Source: Paraglaciecola marina
GTDB taxonomy: Bacteria; Pseudomonadota; Gammaproteobacteria; Enterobacterales; Alteromonadaceae
Reading direction: 5' to 3'
Assembly: GCF_004360155.1 (NCBI RefSeq)
Contig: NZ_ML178722.1
Coordinates: 1-64,000, forward strand
Length of the DNA: 64,000 nt
Shown here: in pieces, positions 35,000 to 41,960 of the stretch
Numbering within the stretch: position 1 is the first letter of the stretch
How the letters are laid out: each line of letters opens with the position of its first letter
Made by a program: the position numbers and the translations under genes
Notes under the pieces: generated by a model
Seen by the model: only the letters and a program-made list of their open reading frames with translations
Database searches by the model: none
What the model was told of the DNA's origin: nothing

Positions 35000-35685
35000 T
35001 TAAATACGTACCCTTTACCATGCACAGTGGCCAGACATTCAGCTGACATGCCAGCTTGAATGAGCTTTTTCCTGACGCGACTTAAATGCATATCTAAAGT
35101 GCGATCATATCGGCTAAACGATCGCTCAAGTACAGTTTGATATAAATAAGCTTTACTCAATACCTCAGCTTGGTTTTCAACTAAAGTAAATAATAATCGA
35201 AACTGAATGGGCGTTAGGGTAATACTTTGCTCATGATAGCTAATTTGTTGCGTTATTTTGTCCAATATTAGTCCATTAGCCGATAGAGTATTTTTTGTAA
35301 AAGGCAGCGCTGTTGATATTCCTGTTCGACGCAATAATACGTCTATACGTAACATTAACTCCATTAGGTTAAAGGGTTTAGGTAAATAGTCATCTGCCCC
35401 CTTACTGTAACCTTCAATTCTTTCTTGCTCAGCACCACAAGCTGTCAACATCATAACAGGCGTTTGATTAGTCTTTCGCAGAGTATTTAAAACTGAAAAC
35501 CCATTTAATGAAGGCAGAAGTACATCCAGTAGGATCAAATCAAACTTGTGTTTAACCGCAGACAACAACCCCTGTTGACCATCATGGCATTGATTAATCA
35601 AAAAACCTTTACTTCGTAATAAATCAGCTAGCTGATCATTTAATACTTGGTCATCTTCAACAATTAAAATATGAGCTCTGCCCAT
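34996..35685 (-). CDS. OmpR-family response regulator
   Basis: A 229-residue regulator. It has a receiver (1-120) with DD at 11-12, phospho-acceptor D54 in LILLDVLLPS and K in DDYLPKPF. The C-terminal winged helix (LTPIQFRLLFTLVEN; RYDRTLDMHLSRVRKKL; TVHGKGYVFK) is of OmpR/PhoB type. Coupled to the kinase by a 4-bp overlap. A possible weak Fur box (TGATAACGATTTCTA, 35780-35794) lies about 95 bp upstream, so the pair may itself respond to iron. Confidence 0.93.
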   Translation of the reverse strand: MGRAHILIVEDDQVLNDQLADLLRSKGFLINQCHDGQQGLLSAVKHKFDLILLDVLLPSLNGFSVLNTLRKTNQTPVMMLTACGAEQERIEGYSKGADDYLPKPFNLMELMLRIDVLLRRTGISTALPFTKNTLSANGLILDKITQQISYHEQSITLTPIQFRLLFTLVENQAEVLSKAYLYQTVLERSFSRYDRTLDMHLSRVRKKLIQAGMSAECLATVHGKGYVFK

Positions 35686-35779
35686 CTTAAATATCCAGTA
35701 GCTATAAGGGCGTTAATACAACGCAAGTTAAATCGGTTTACTCAGGGCGCATGCTATCACATAGTAATAAAAACCTTAA

Positions 35780-35794
35780 TGATAACGATTTCTA
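35780..35794 (-). promoter_or_regulatory. weak Fur-like box upstream of two-component operon
   Basis: TGATAACGATTTCTA: left half 6 of 7, right half 4 of 7 against the Fur consensus. Tentative. Confidence 0.35.
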
Positions 35795-35812
35795 CGTATG
35801 AGTATTGGCTTA

Positions 35813-36268
35813 TTAATGAATATGTCTAAATGGCTCAATCTGCTGATATGGTAGATTTTCCCTGTTTTGCTCTTGACTTGTAGTAATGGCAAAAAGGCAT
35901 TGCTGTATGTAATCCAATTTACCTTTATTACCCAAAGACAGGTCTGCCGCTGACTGAAGCAGCTTCTTGGCCAGATTTAATATTGCCATTCCATTATCGG
36001 GCACACTGAGTTTATTGAAACTATTAGCAAGCAAAATTGCCAGTGAGGTTAACCTAGAAAGCATATAAGACCTCCCTACTCCTTGAAGCTCCATGAGTAT
36101 CGTAGTTGTTTCGAATGCACACCCAAGAAACGCAGTGGCTTGTTGCCAATCTTGTTTTTCTAGCAACGTCTCACCTTGCTGCTGCGCTTCTTCTATATAA
36201 GTTAATGCTTCTTGAGGATGAAAATAAACCCAATCCCTGTGTGTAGGACAAAGAAAGTTAATTGTCAT
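35813..36268 (-). CDS. uncharacterised helical (TPR-like) protein under a Fur box
   Basis: About 151 residues from ATG 36268, which has GAAGGAAGAG upstream; 28 codons of open frame before it lie in the operator region and are excluded. No signal peptide. A repeated helix pattern (EALTYIEEAQQQGETLLEKQ, DWQQATAFLGCAFETTTILM) resembles tetratricopeptide folds, and the gene 37807-38250 encodes a similar architecture. A near-identical Fur operator precedes each. It may be an accessory of the nickel SOD / iron-starvation response, in the manner of Pseudomonas orfX, but no function is known. Confidence 0.65.
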   Translation of the reverse strand: MTINFLCPTHRDWVYFHPQEALTYIEEAQQQGETLLEKQDWQQATAFLGCAFETTTILMELQGVGRSYMLSRLTSLAILLANSFNKLSVPDNGMAILNLAKKLLQSAADLSLGNKGKLDYIQQCLFAITTSQEQNRENLPYQQIEPFRHIH

Positions 36269-36327
36269 TGCTCTTCCTTCAAATCTTGTATGAGTGCCTA
36301 AAAGATACATTATTGCCCGGCACAAGT

Positions 36328-36351
36328 AAATAATAACAATTATCATTTGCA
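36328..36351. promoter_or_regulatory. Fur box, copy 1 of an identical 24-bp operator
   Basis: TAATAACAATTATCATTTGC, with a few further shared bases on each side, is identical to 38418-38441. The core has 12 of 14 matches to the 7-1-7 Fur consensus. It lies between two divergent genes (35813-36268 minus, 36447-36716 plus) and could control both. Confidence 0.85.
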
Positions 36352-36446
36352 TTTATATAATATTGGAGTATCTTAAAATACAACAAGCTAATTCTGGTTT
36401 GCTTAGAATTAAGTAGCGTGAAGTGTAAGGCTAGTAGGATCGCAAG

Positions 36447-36716
36447 ATGAATAAGATAAACAAACTTGTGTGTGTGCTTGGATTGTGTGCCCAAAGTACA
36501 TATTCTTTTTCAACAGAAGTTAAAGTAACTCATTCATTACAAAGTGAATGGCTACATTACTTATTATTCGATTTGGCATTTATAGCCTTAATTGGCTTAC
36601 TGTATTGCTTATATAAAGTACTTTTAACCCATTCTGGCAAAAGACAAACAAAACACTCCTCACTTTATAATTATATTGACCAAAGTCATCATCGAAATGT
36701 AAGAAAACGCCAGTAA
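36447..36716 (+). CDS. small exported membrane-anchored protein, uncharacterised
   Basis: An 89-residue protein with a signal peptide (MNKINKLVCVLGLCAQSTYSFS), a short periplasmic stretch with two His (VTHSLQSEWLHYLLF), one membrane helix and a basic, His-containing tail (KRQTKHSS ... QSHHRNVRKRQ). Its plan, and the shared H-S-x5-LH-x2-F spacing, resemble the His-rich 70-residue protein of the sodN operon, so it may be a diverged relative. An AGGAT sequence precedes the ATG, and the Fur box at 36328-36351 is upstream. Real but unrecognised. Confidence 0.5.
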   Translation: MNKINKLVCVLGLCAQSTYSFSTEVKVTHSLQSEWLHYLLFDLAFIALIGLLYCLYKVLLTHSGKRQTKHSSLYNYIDQSHHRNVRKRQ

Positions 36717-36792
36717 ACTAAAGCTACAGCATTTGTTAGCATGTTTCTGATATCTTTTTATCTTCAACTAAATATGTATGCGAATAAAATAT

Positions 36793-37083
36793 CTAGGCTG
36801 AGATACAAAATATCACCCGTCCAACTATGTACTTCCTTTCAACCCAGCCGATATCGTCAGAACTTATACTTGAATCAGAATCACCAGAAAGTCTTAATCG
36901 GCCTGAGCAGTCTATATTTTCAACACGTTTGACGATTGTGTGTAATTGCGGATGAGACACCACAACCAAACACCCATTTCTTGCTGCAAAGCCTGGCCAT
37001 ATTCCACAAATAACATAGTCATTATTCATTAAGGTAGGGTGCATACTATGCCCTACCACTCTGTGAATTTTTACTTTAAACAT
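36793..37083 (-). CDS. sodX: nickel superoxide dismutase maturation protease
   Basis: A 96-residue S24/S26-type (signal-peptidase-like) protease with the catalytic Ser13 in GHSMHPTL and Lys52 in TIVKRV, followed by a GDSDSS segment. SodX-type proteases cleave the leader of SodN so that the nickel-binding His becomes the N-terminus. It is encoded directly after sodN, with a 1-bp stop/start overlap (TAATG). Unlike true signal peptidases it has no membrane anchor. Confidence 0.9.
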   Translation of the reverse strand: MFKVKIHRVVGHSMHPTLMNNDYVICGIWPGFAARNGCLVVVSHPQLHTIVKRVENIDCSGRLRLSGDSDSSISSDDIGWVERKYIVGRVIFCISA

Positions 37084-37583
37084 TAAGCTAATTTAGGGTA
37101 GACAACCGACTCACTTGGCGGGTATGGGCAAGTAGCAATGTAAATATCAACCCCTTTAGTGGCCCAAAACATTTCTGCAAAATCGTTCACTAAGTTCAAC
37201 AAAGCAACTGCTTTATCTCGATTAATATGCTGCTTACAAGCAGAGCCGGTTAAGAGAATATTATGGACTAGCTCGCTAGCGTCAGGAAAAGCCTCAAATT
37301 GAGGCTGCTTGAAGTAATCACCCCAGATGACAACAATCTCGTCTTTTACTATTTGAGCGTGTATTTCTTTCTCGCGAACTAAACGAGCTAGTTGTGCATG
37401 GTCAGCAAGGTTTAAGCTGTCTTTACTCTCTAACTCATTAATTAAATCAATAAAACGGATAACACTTAAAGCAGCAACTTGTGCGCTACTTGGGTCATAT
37501 ATTTTACAAGGAATATCACAATGTGCTGACGCTTGCTCAAAATTTAAGATGCGATCTATCTTAGTGGTAAGTGAATGAAGCAT
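37083..37583 (-). CDS. sodN: nickel-type superoxide dismutase precursor
   Basis: A 166-residue NiSOD. A 20-residue leader precedes the nickel hook HCDIPCKIYDP, in which His21, Cys22 and Cys26 become ligands His1, Cys2 and Cys6 after cleavage. The canonical hook is HCDLPCGVYDP; here position 7 is Lys instead of Gly. The rest (ALSVIRFIDLINEL; CKQHINRDKAVALLNLVNDFAEMFW) fits the four-helix bundle. It removes superoxide without iron or manganese. Ribosome binding site GAGGAAA. It overlaps its neighbours by 1 bp on each side, indicating tight coupling. Confidence 0.95.
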   Translation of the reverse strand: MLHSLTTKIDRILNFEQASAHCDIPCKIYDPSSAQVAALSVIRFIDLINELESKDSLNLADHAQLARLVREKEIHAQIVKDEIVVIWGDYFKQPQFEAFPDASELVHNILLTGSACKQHINRDKAVALLNLVNDFAEMFWATKGVDIYIATCPYPPSESVVYPKLA

Positions 37584-37795
37584 TATATTTCCTCGCTTTT
37601 GCTATTGTCTTTATTTTTAAATTGTTTTATCCCCAAAAAAGTCATGGCAGCTACTGCAGCAACAAGAGAGCTGTAAAACAAAATATGTAAAGCATCACTA
37701 CTCCAATGACTATGATCGTGACCTTCGTGTGCAAAGGCGGCTGAGCTTAATAGGCTTAGAGCCCCAGCATAAAGAAATGTTTGAATTTTACGCAT
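37583..37795 (-). CDS. His-rich exported membrane protein of the nickel SOD operon
   Basis: A 70-residue protein with a signal peptide ending AFA. This would leave a mature N-terminus of HEGHDHSHW: five His and two acidic residues in nine positions, a strong candidate for nickel (or zinc/copper) binding. One membrane helix (about 42-57) and a charged cytosolic tail follow. It directly precedes sodN with a 1-bp overlap. A role in nickel capture or delivery is inferred; no named family was recognised. Confidence 0.75.
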   Translation of the reverse strand: MRKIQTFLYAGALSLLSSAAFAHEGHDHSHWSSDALHILFYSSLVAAVAAMTFLGIKQFKNKDNSKSEEI

Positions 37796-37806
37796 TGTTT
37801 TTCCTA

Positions 37807-38250
37807 TTAGTTGAGGGTGTTTTTAAAAGTGGTTTCAAATAAGTTTGGTATTAAAGGTGGGACTGACATTACATGTTCAGGATGATTTTTTTGGTGATTA
37901 ATTAAAGCAATATAGGTTTGGCTAACGCCCCAAATTAACGCATTGGCTCGGTAAGAATTTGGCTGTGCTTCACTTAAACAAGTGGATATTTTTTTATGAA
38001 CTTTTTCTAACTCATGCTCGGCTAAAATGGCCTTGTCTTCTCTTAAATATAAATCTGCTAAGTTGTGATAACTAATCACAACTGAAGCTACCGCAGCTTT
38101 ATGGTCAATCCAGTTATCTAATAAATATTCTGCCTGCCTTATAGCTTTGTTATAATGTGCCAATGCAGATAAAGTCTGACACCTTTCAAAACATTCATTA
38201 CCGGCGCATATTTGCGCTTTCCAAATAGTCATTTGATCTGTTTGTAGCAT
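37807..38250 (-). CDS. TPR-like protein heading the nickel SOD operon
   Basis: A 147-residue cytosolic, helical protein. ALAHYNKAIRQAEYLLDN and YHNLADLYLREDKAILAEHELEK are tetratricopeptide-like pairs. Cys14 and Cys19 and Cys23 cluster near the N-terminus (CAGNECFERC). It begins the operon TPR, His-rich protein, sodN, sodX and has a GGGGAA ribosome binding site. The 24-bp Fur operator copy lies about 170 bp upstream. It resembles in position the orfX of the Pseudomonas fumC-sodA operon. Function unknown. Confidence 0.7.
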   Translation of the reverse strand: MLQTDQMTIWKAQICAGNECFERCQTLSALAHYNKAIRQAEYLLDNWIDHKAAVASVVISYHNLADLYLREDKAILAEHELEKVHKKISTCLSEAQPNSYRANALIWGVSQTYIALINHQKNHPEHVMSVPPLIPNLFETTFKNTLN

Positions 38251-38417
38251 TACATTCCCCTAATTTGATCAAAAAATAAAACCAATTTCTGAAGTCAATA
38301 TGCCAACCAAGCATGCTTAACATGCGAGGCTTAATGCTATCCCATGTCACAGATAGTATTTATATTCAGATTGTTATGGTTTGATTTTGATTAATAGTCA
38401 TCAAGACCGATCAATAC

Positions 38418-38441
38418 AAATAATAACAATTATCATTTGCA
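38418..38441 (-). promoter_or_regulatory. Fur box, copy 2 of the identical 24-bp operator
   Basis: Same sequence as 36328-36351. Upstream of the TPR, His-rich, sodN, sodX operon. Confidence 0.85.
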
Positions 38442-38507
38442 ATAATGCGCTAAAAATGAATTTTGTCAATGGGGAAATAAAAATATCAAAAAGTTTCATA
38501 AACAATG

Positions 38508-38536
38508 TTGATAATAGTTATCATTTAGATTAATGT
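38508..38536 (+). promoter_or_regulatory. Fur box and promoter of a candidate small RNA
   Basis: TGATAATAGTTATCA (38509-38523) has 13 of 14 matches to the Fur consensus. It overlaps a -35 TTGATA (38508-38513); -10 TAATGT (38531-38536) follows after 17 bp. Confidence 0.75.
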
Positions 38537-38542
38537 GTGTTT

Positions 38543-38624
38543 GCTCTCGAGTTAAGTTTATTGGTCTTTACTTAACTCAATCCCGAACGGGAAGGTGTAT
38601 AGGCGCTTTCCCGTTTTCTTTTTT
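38543..38624 (+). ncRNA. candidate iron-responsive small RNA with two hairpins
   Basis: From a predicted start about 7 bp after the -10, a transcript of about 80 nt would form a first perfect 9-bp hairpin (GAGTTAAGT 38549-38557 with ACTTAACTC 38570-38578, 12-nt loop). A second is an intrinsic terminator (AACGGGAA 38586-38593 with TTCCCGTT 38608-38615, then TTCTTTTTT). TCCCG-AA-CGGGA can form an alternative structure. No gene fits inside it, and the next gene has its own promoter 240 bp away. This is the architecture of Fur-repressed regulators such as RyhB or PrrF, without visible sequence similarity to them. Confidence 0.6.
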
Positions 38625-38863
38625 AAAGTAAATCCCTCCACATATTGGTCGCCTTCTATAGAATTACAAATAGGTGTAACTAACTCTCATACTGCTACAT
38701 CTAATTCTCCAAAATTAGATTTTTGATAATTGGAAAAGTTAGTAAATTAAAAAGTCTTTTGAAAATTTGAAGTAACACCCAACATTTGTCAGTTTTTTTT
38801 ACACAAATAAAGATTAACATAAAAACAACAACGCAAACCTTTGTTTTAAAAGAGTTTTCCTCA

Positions 38864-38879
38864 TGGCCCGCAAATTGCT
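38864..38879 (+). promoter_or_regulatory. sigma-54 promoter of PEP-CTERM gene
   Basis: TGGCCCGCAAATTGCT matches the -24/-12 consensus TGGCACG-N4-TTGCW at all but one position, with the obligatory 10-bp GG-to-GC spacing. It is 85 bp before the PEP-CTERM gene. Confidence 0.85.
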
Positions 38880-38963
38880 ATTGTCGTTATGTGTTACTAA
38901 ATAAATTCGTATGTATCTAAAAAAAATTGATACGTTGTTACTTTAATTACTTAGGAATTAATA

Positions 38964-39575
38964 ATGAAATCTAAATTACTTTATTCTTTTTTAGCTGGTG
39001 TTTCATTTCTATTTGCAGCATCTACGCAAGCAACCCTCATTAACTCAATAACTGGAGATTTAGTTACTGATTACAATCAGACTTCGGATGTGGTTTTAGA
39101 TTTAGAAGGAACAACCCTTAAGGGTGCATACAACGTAAATGTTGCAAACTCTCTATACAATGTTGTTTTTGAAGACCTAGTTTTGAGTACACTTGACACT
39201 TCTTTATTCACTCAAGAAGAAGCAGAGCTAATATCAAACACCTTACTAAGTGATTTGTTTTTTGATGCAATGGAAGATTTATTTGTAAATGTAAATGGTT
39301 GCTATGGATATTGTCGAATATTCACTGTTTTTGATATCGATGGCAATAATTCTGCTGGGTATTACCTTGAAAATAATGCATCTCAAGAAAACTCTTCCTC
39401 TGTTCTTTATTTATCAAGCTCTACAGATTCGACTGACGCAAATTATGCCACTACAGCAACTTGGACAATCCAAACTTCTGAAGCAACAGCAGAAGTTCCA
39501 GCACCTGCAGCTTTGTTACTTGTACTAATTGGAATCGCTGGTATTGCTTTTAGTCGTCGCAGAGCATTGCGTTAG
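38964..39575 (+). CDS. PEP-CTERM sorting-domain protein
   Basis: A 203-residue exported protein with a signal peptide (about 1-23, SFLFAASTQA). It has an unrecognised central domain with Asp/Asn-rich beta-like sequence and a Cys pair (NGCYGYCRIF). The C-terminal sorting signal is VPAPAALLLVLIGIAGIAF followed by RRR. PEP-CTERM proteins are processed by an exosortase (none in this window) and go to the cell surface or matrix. Controlled by a strong sigma-54 promoter. Ribosome binding site TAGGAATT, shared with the second PEP-CTERM gene. Confidence 0.88.
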   Translation: MKSKLLYSFLAGVSFLFAASTQATLINSITGDLVTDYNQTSDVVLDLEGTTLKGAYNVNVANSLYNVVFEDLVLSTLDTSLFTQEEAELISNTLLSDLFFDAMEDLFVNVNGCYGYCRIFTVFDIDGNNSAGYYLENNASQENSSSVLYLSSSTDSTDANYATTATWTIQTSEATAEVPAPAALLLVLIGIAGIAFSRRRALR

Positions 39576-39663
39576 GGGGGTGAAGGGGTAACAAGAAGTC
39601 GTTATTGACCTTACACGTATTAAAGCTAAATTATACCGTTTTTTCAATTCAACAAACTCTCTA

Positions 39664-39689
39664 AAGCGGCTTTATAGCCGCTTTTTTTT
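39664..39689 (+). terminator. intrinsic terminator
   Basis: AAGCGGC, TTTATA, GCCGCTT, then a T-run; 89 bp after the PEP-CTERM gene. Confidence 0.9.
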
Positions 39690-39762
39690 GTCTTAAAGCG
39701 GAAGAATGCAAACAACCACAAGCATCTCTAAGTACTCTGGTGAATTAAAATAAGGTGCCTGT

Positions 39763-40392
39763 TTACTTGTCACTAATTAATTTAACACCAAGAAAAATCA
39801 AAACGCTCCCAGTTACGCCGTCCATCCACCGCAATGCTGTACTACTAGCAAAAAGGCGCTTTGCTGAGCTAACAGTTCCAGCTAAGCAAGATTGCCAGGC
39901 CATTGCTATAACGAAATGTATACCAGCCATAGTCATAGCCTGTAAAAATGGGGAGTAATCAGGGTTAATAAATTGCGGTAAAAATGCTAAATAAAAAACT
40001 GCAGTTTTAGGATTTAGTACATTAGACAAAAAGCCCTCTCTTAATGACCGGCTCACATTAACTGAGCGACTTGCAACATCATTAATTGCAATACCATGTT
40101 GCCCTTTGAACGCCAATTTTAGTGCGCCAAGTCCTAGCCAAATAAGATAAGTAGCACCCAACCACTTAATCACTGTAAAGAGTTCTACAGATTGCAGCAA
40201 TATAGCTGAAATTCCCACAGCTGAAAGTGTCGCATGGACAAACAACCCCATACAAATACCAAAGCTGGTTACTACTCCATCCACACCACCAGAGCGACTA
40301 GAGTTTTTAATTACCAGCACAGTATCTATACCAGGGGTTATTGTTAGAAGAGTAATCGCCACTAAAAAAGCTTCAAAATTCAAAAGATGCAT
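39763..40392 (-). CDS. LysE/RhtB-family amino-acid exporter
   Basis: A 209-residue inner membrane protein with about six helices. LysE family features are ITPGIDTVLVIKNSSRSGGVDG at the start, the long helix GICMGLFVHATLSAVGISAIL, YLIWLGLGALKLAF and the loop FLSNVLNPKTAVFYLAFLPQF. Such proteins export amino acids or homoserine lactones. Single-gene unit; substrate unknown. Confidence 0.9.
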   Translation of the reverse strand: MHLLNFEAFLVAITLLTITPGIDTVLVIKNSSRSGGVDGVVTSFGICMGLFVHATLSAVGISAILLQSVELFTVIKWLGATYLIWLGLGALKLAFKGQHGIAINDVASRSVNVSRSLREGFLSNVLNPKTAVFYLAFLPQFINPDYSPFLQAMTMAGIHFVIAMAWQSCLAGTVSSAKRLFASSTALRWMDGVTGSVLIFLGVKLISDK

Positions 40393-40610
40393 AGGTTAAG
40401 CTCACTTTTAATGCTTGGTTGCATATCAGTTGTTTTATAACACAAGTCCATGTGGGGGTACTTTGAAATGCCTACAGATAATATAACTGATGTTACTTTA
40501 CAATTAGATTCAAATAAATACATTTTGTAACCCTAGCCGTTACTTATTTTCCCAAAAATATGTTTAACTTATCAACCAGCTTAAAAATTCAATATAAGGA
40601 TATTGTTAAT

Positions 40611-41477
40611 ATGTGTCATTTCAAAAAATTGTTAATAATTGCTGTATTTACTACTTTTTCAACACTTTCAAATGCCTTTGATTTTGAATCGTGCAGTAGT
40701 GAATACTGTGTCAAAGTGTTCAAAGATTTTAAGAAATATGCCAAGAAAGGCCACCCAAGTGCAATGGAAACATTAGGTAACTTTTATATAGTTGGTTATG
40801 GAACCGAAAAAAGTGAATCTAAAGCGCTCAAAATGTACAAGAAAGCTGCTAAGTGGGACCAAGGAAGTGCGCAGTATAAAATAGGGTTGATATATACGTC
40901 TGGCGATAAAGGTGATGCTAGTAAAGGAATTAGATACCTAGAAAGAGCCGTTAAGAATAAAGCGTATGAAGCAGCATATTTGCTTGGTGTTATTTATATG
41001 GATGGAAAAATCGTAGAGCAAGATAATGAGAAAGCCAGAGAGTGGTTTGAAGTGGCCTCTAAATACAATCAACCCAAGGCAACGTATTTACTAGCACAAA
41101 TGTACGACACTCAAGTGTTTGGGAAAGACCAACAGGCTAAAGCAATACCACTTTATAACAAGGTTGCATTTAAAATAGACTCTGCTAGAGAACGCCTGAC
41201 AGAGTTGAATCAACCACTTCCTCCGGGTAATGATGATGATATTGAACGCATAGTGGTTAACCCTCAAGATTTGCAGCAATTTTTTGATGAACAGTTAGAA
41301 ATATTAAGAAATACACCTTCACCTAAAATTGGTACTGGTAGTCGTGTTTCTAAATTAACTTGTGCGGAAAAGATATCCTGTGCATCTTTAAGTGGTGAAA
41401 GTGCCAATAGATTACACACCGAGGTTCAACGAGCGATTGGAATGGCTATTGCCAGTAGTTTCAGACAAATTAATTGA
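40611..41477 (+). CDS. exported Sel1-repeat protein
   Basis: About 288 residues from ATG 40611, which opens with a signal peptide (MCHFKKLLIIAVFTTFSTLSNAF). An in-frame ATG at 40560 would bury it. At least three Sel1-type repeats (HPSAMETLGNFYIVGYGTEK; SAQYKIGLIYTSGDKGD; AAYLLGVIYMDGKIVEQDN; ATYLLAQMYD) span the first two thirds, usual for protein-protein interaction. The C-terminal part has two Cys (LTCAEKISC) and no known fold. Probably periplasmic; role unknown. Confidence 0.82.
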   Translation: MCHFKKLLIIAVFTTFSTLSNAFDFESCSSEYCVKVFKDFKKYAKKGHPSAMETLGNFYIVGYGTEKSESKALKMYKKAAKWDQGSAQYKIGLIYTSGDKGDASKGIRYLERAVKNKAYEAAYLLGVIYMDGKIVEQDNEKAREWFEVASKYNQPKATYLLAQMYDTQVFGKDQQAKAIPLYNKVAFKIDSARERLTELNQPLPPGNDDDIERIVVNPQDLQQFFDEQLEILRNTPSPKIGTGSRVSKLTCAEKISCASLSGESANRLHTEVQRAIGMAIASSFRQIN

Positions 41478-41635
41478 TTTAGTGTAAATCAATTGTAAAA
41501 AATAAAGGCCTGCTAAGATTTTTATGATTCGAAATGATTATCAGGCCTGAAACTAAATTAACACGTCAGCCTCACCAATTAACCCTCGAATATCATCTAC
41601 TTACTTGCTATATTTCGCGGCCTAAAGATAAGGTT

Positions 41636-41776
41636 TTGTGTGGTGTACGATTCTAGTTACAAGCATACAAATTAAATGGGAAGTTGGTGAGAAGCCAGCA
41701 CTGTACCCGCAACTGTATACGTTCTTAGTCTATGTAAATAGATGTAAAAGTACGTGAGTCAGATACCAGCCTCATC
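41636..41776 (+). ncRNA. cobalamin riboswitch 1
   Basis: Conserved core TGGGAAGTTGGTGAGAAGCC followed by CTGTACCCGCAACTGT and the B12 box AGTCAGATACCAGCCT (about 41757-41772) define an adenosylcobalamin-class aptamer. Just downstream TTGGCC and GGCCAA (about 41790-41811) can form a regulatory hairpin. It precedes btuD-btuC-cobC-cobQ-cobO-btuF and should lower their expression when B12 is abundant. Confidence 0.93.
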
Positions 41777-41960
41777 CATTATTGTAATGTTGGCCTATCA
41801 ACTTTGGCCAATTTGATATTCGTGCGGGAATACACGGACAACATACTCTTGTAACAGCTCTGCTGATTCTCGATATGCTTTCCTGCTCGCTATTTTTCAC
41901 CTTGGTGGTTTGATTGACACATGATTTTAATGAGCCCGAAACATTAGTAAGAACTAGCAT
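41777..41960 (+). promoter_or_regulatory. leader between riboswitch 1 and btuD
   Basis: Gene-free expression platform. It holds the TTGGCC/GGCCAA hairpin and a second possible one around 41821-41835 (CGTG and CACG). No other feature is seen. Confidence 0.5.
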
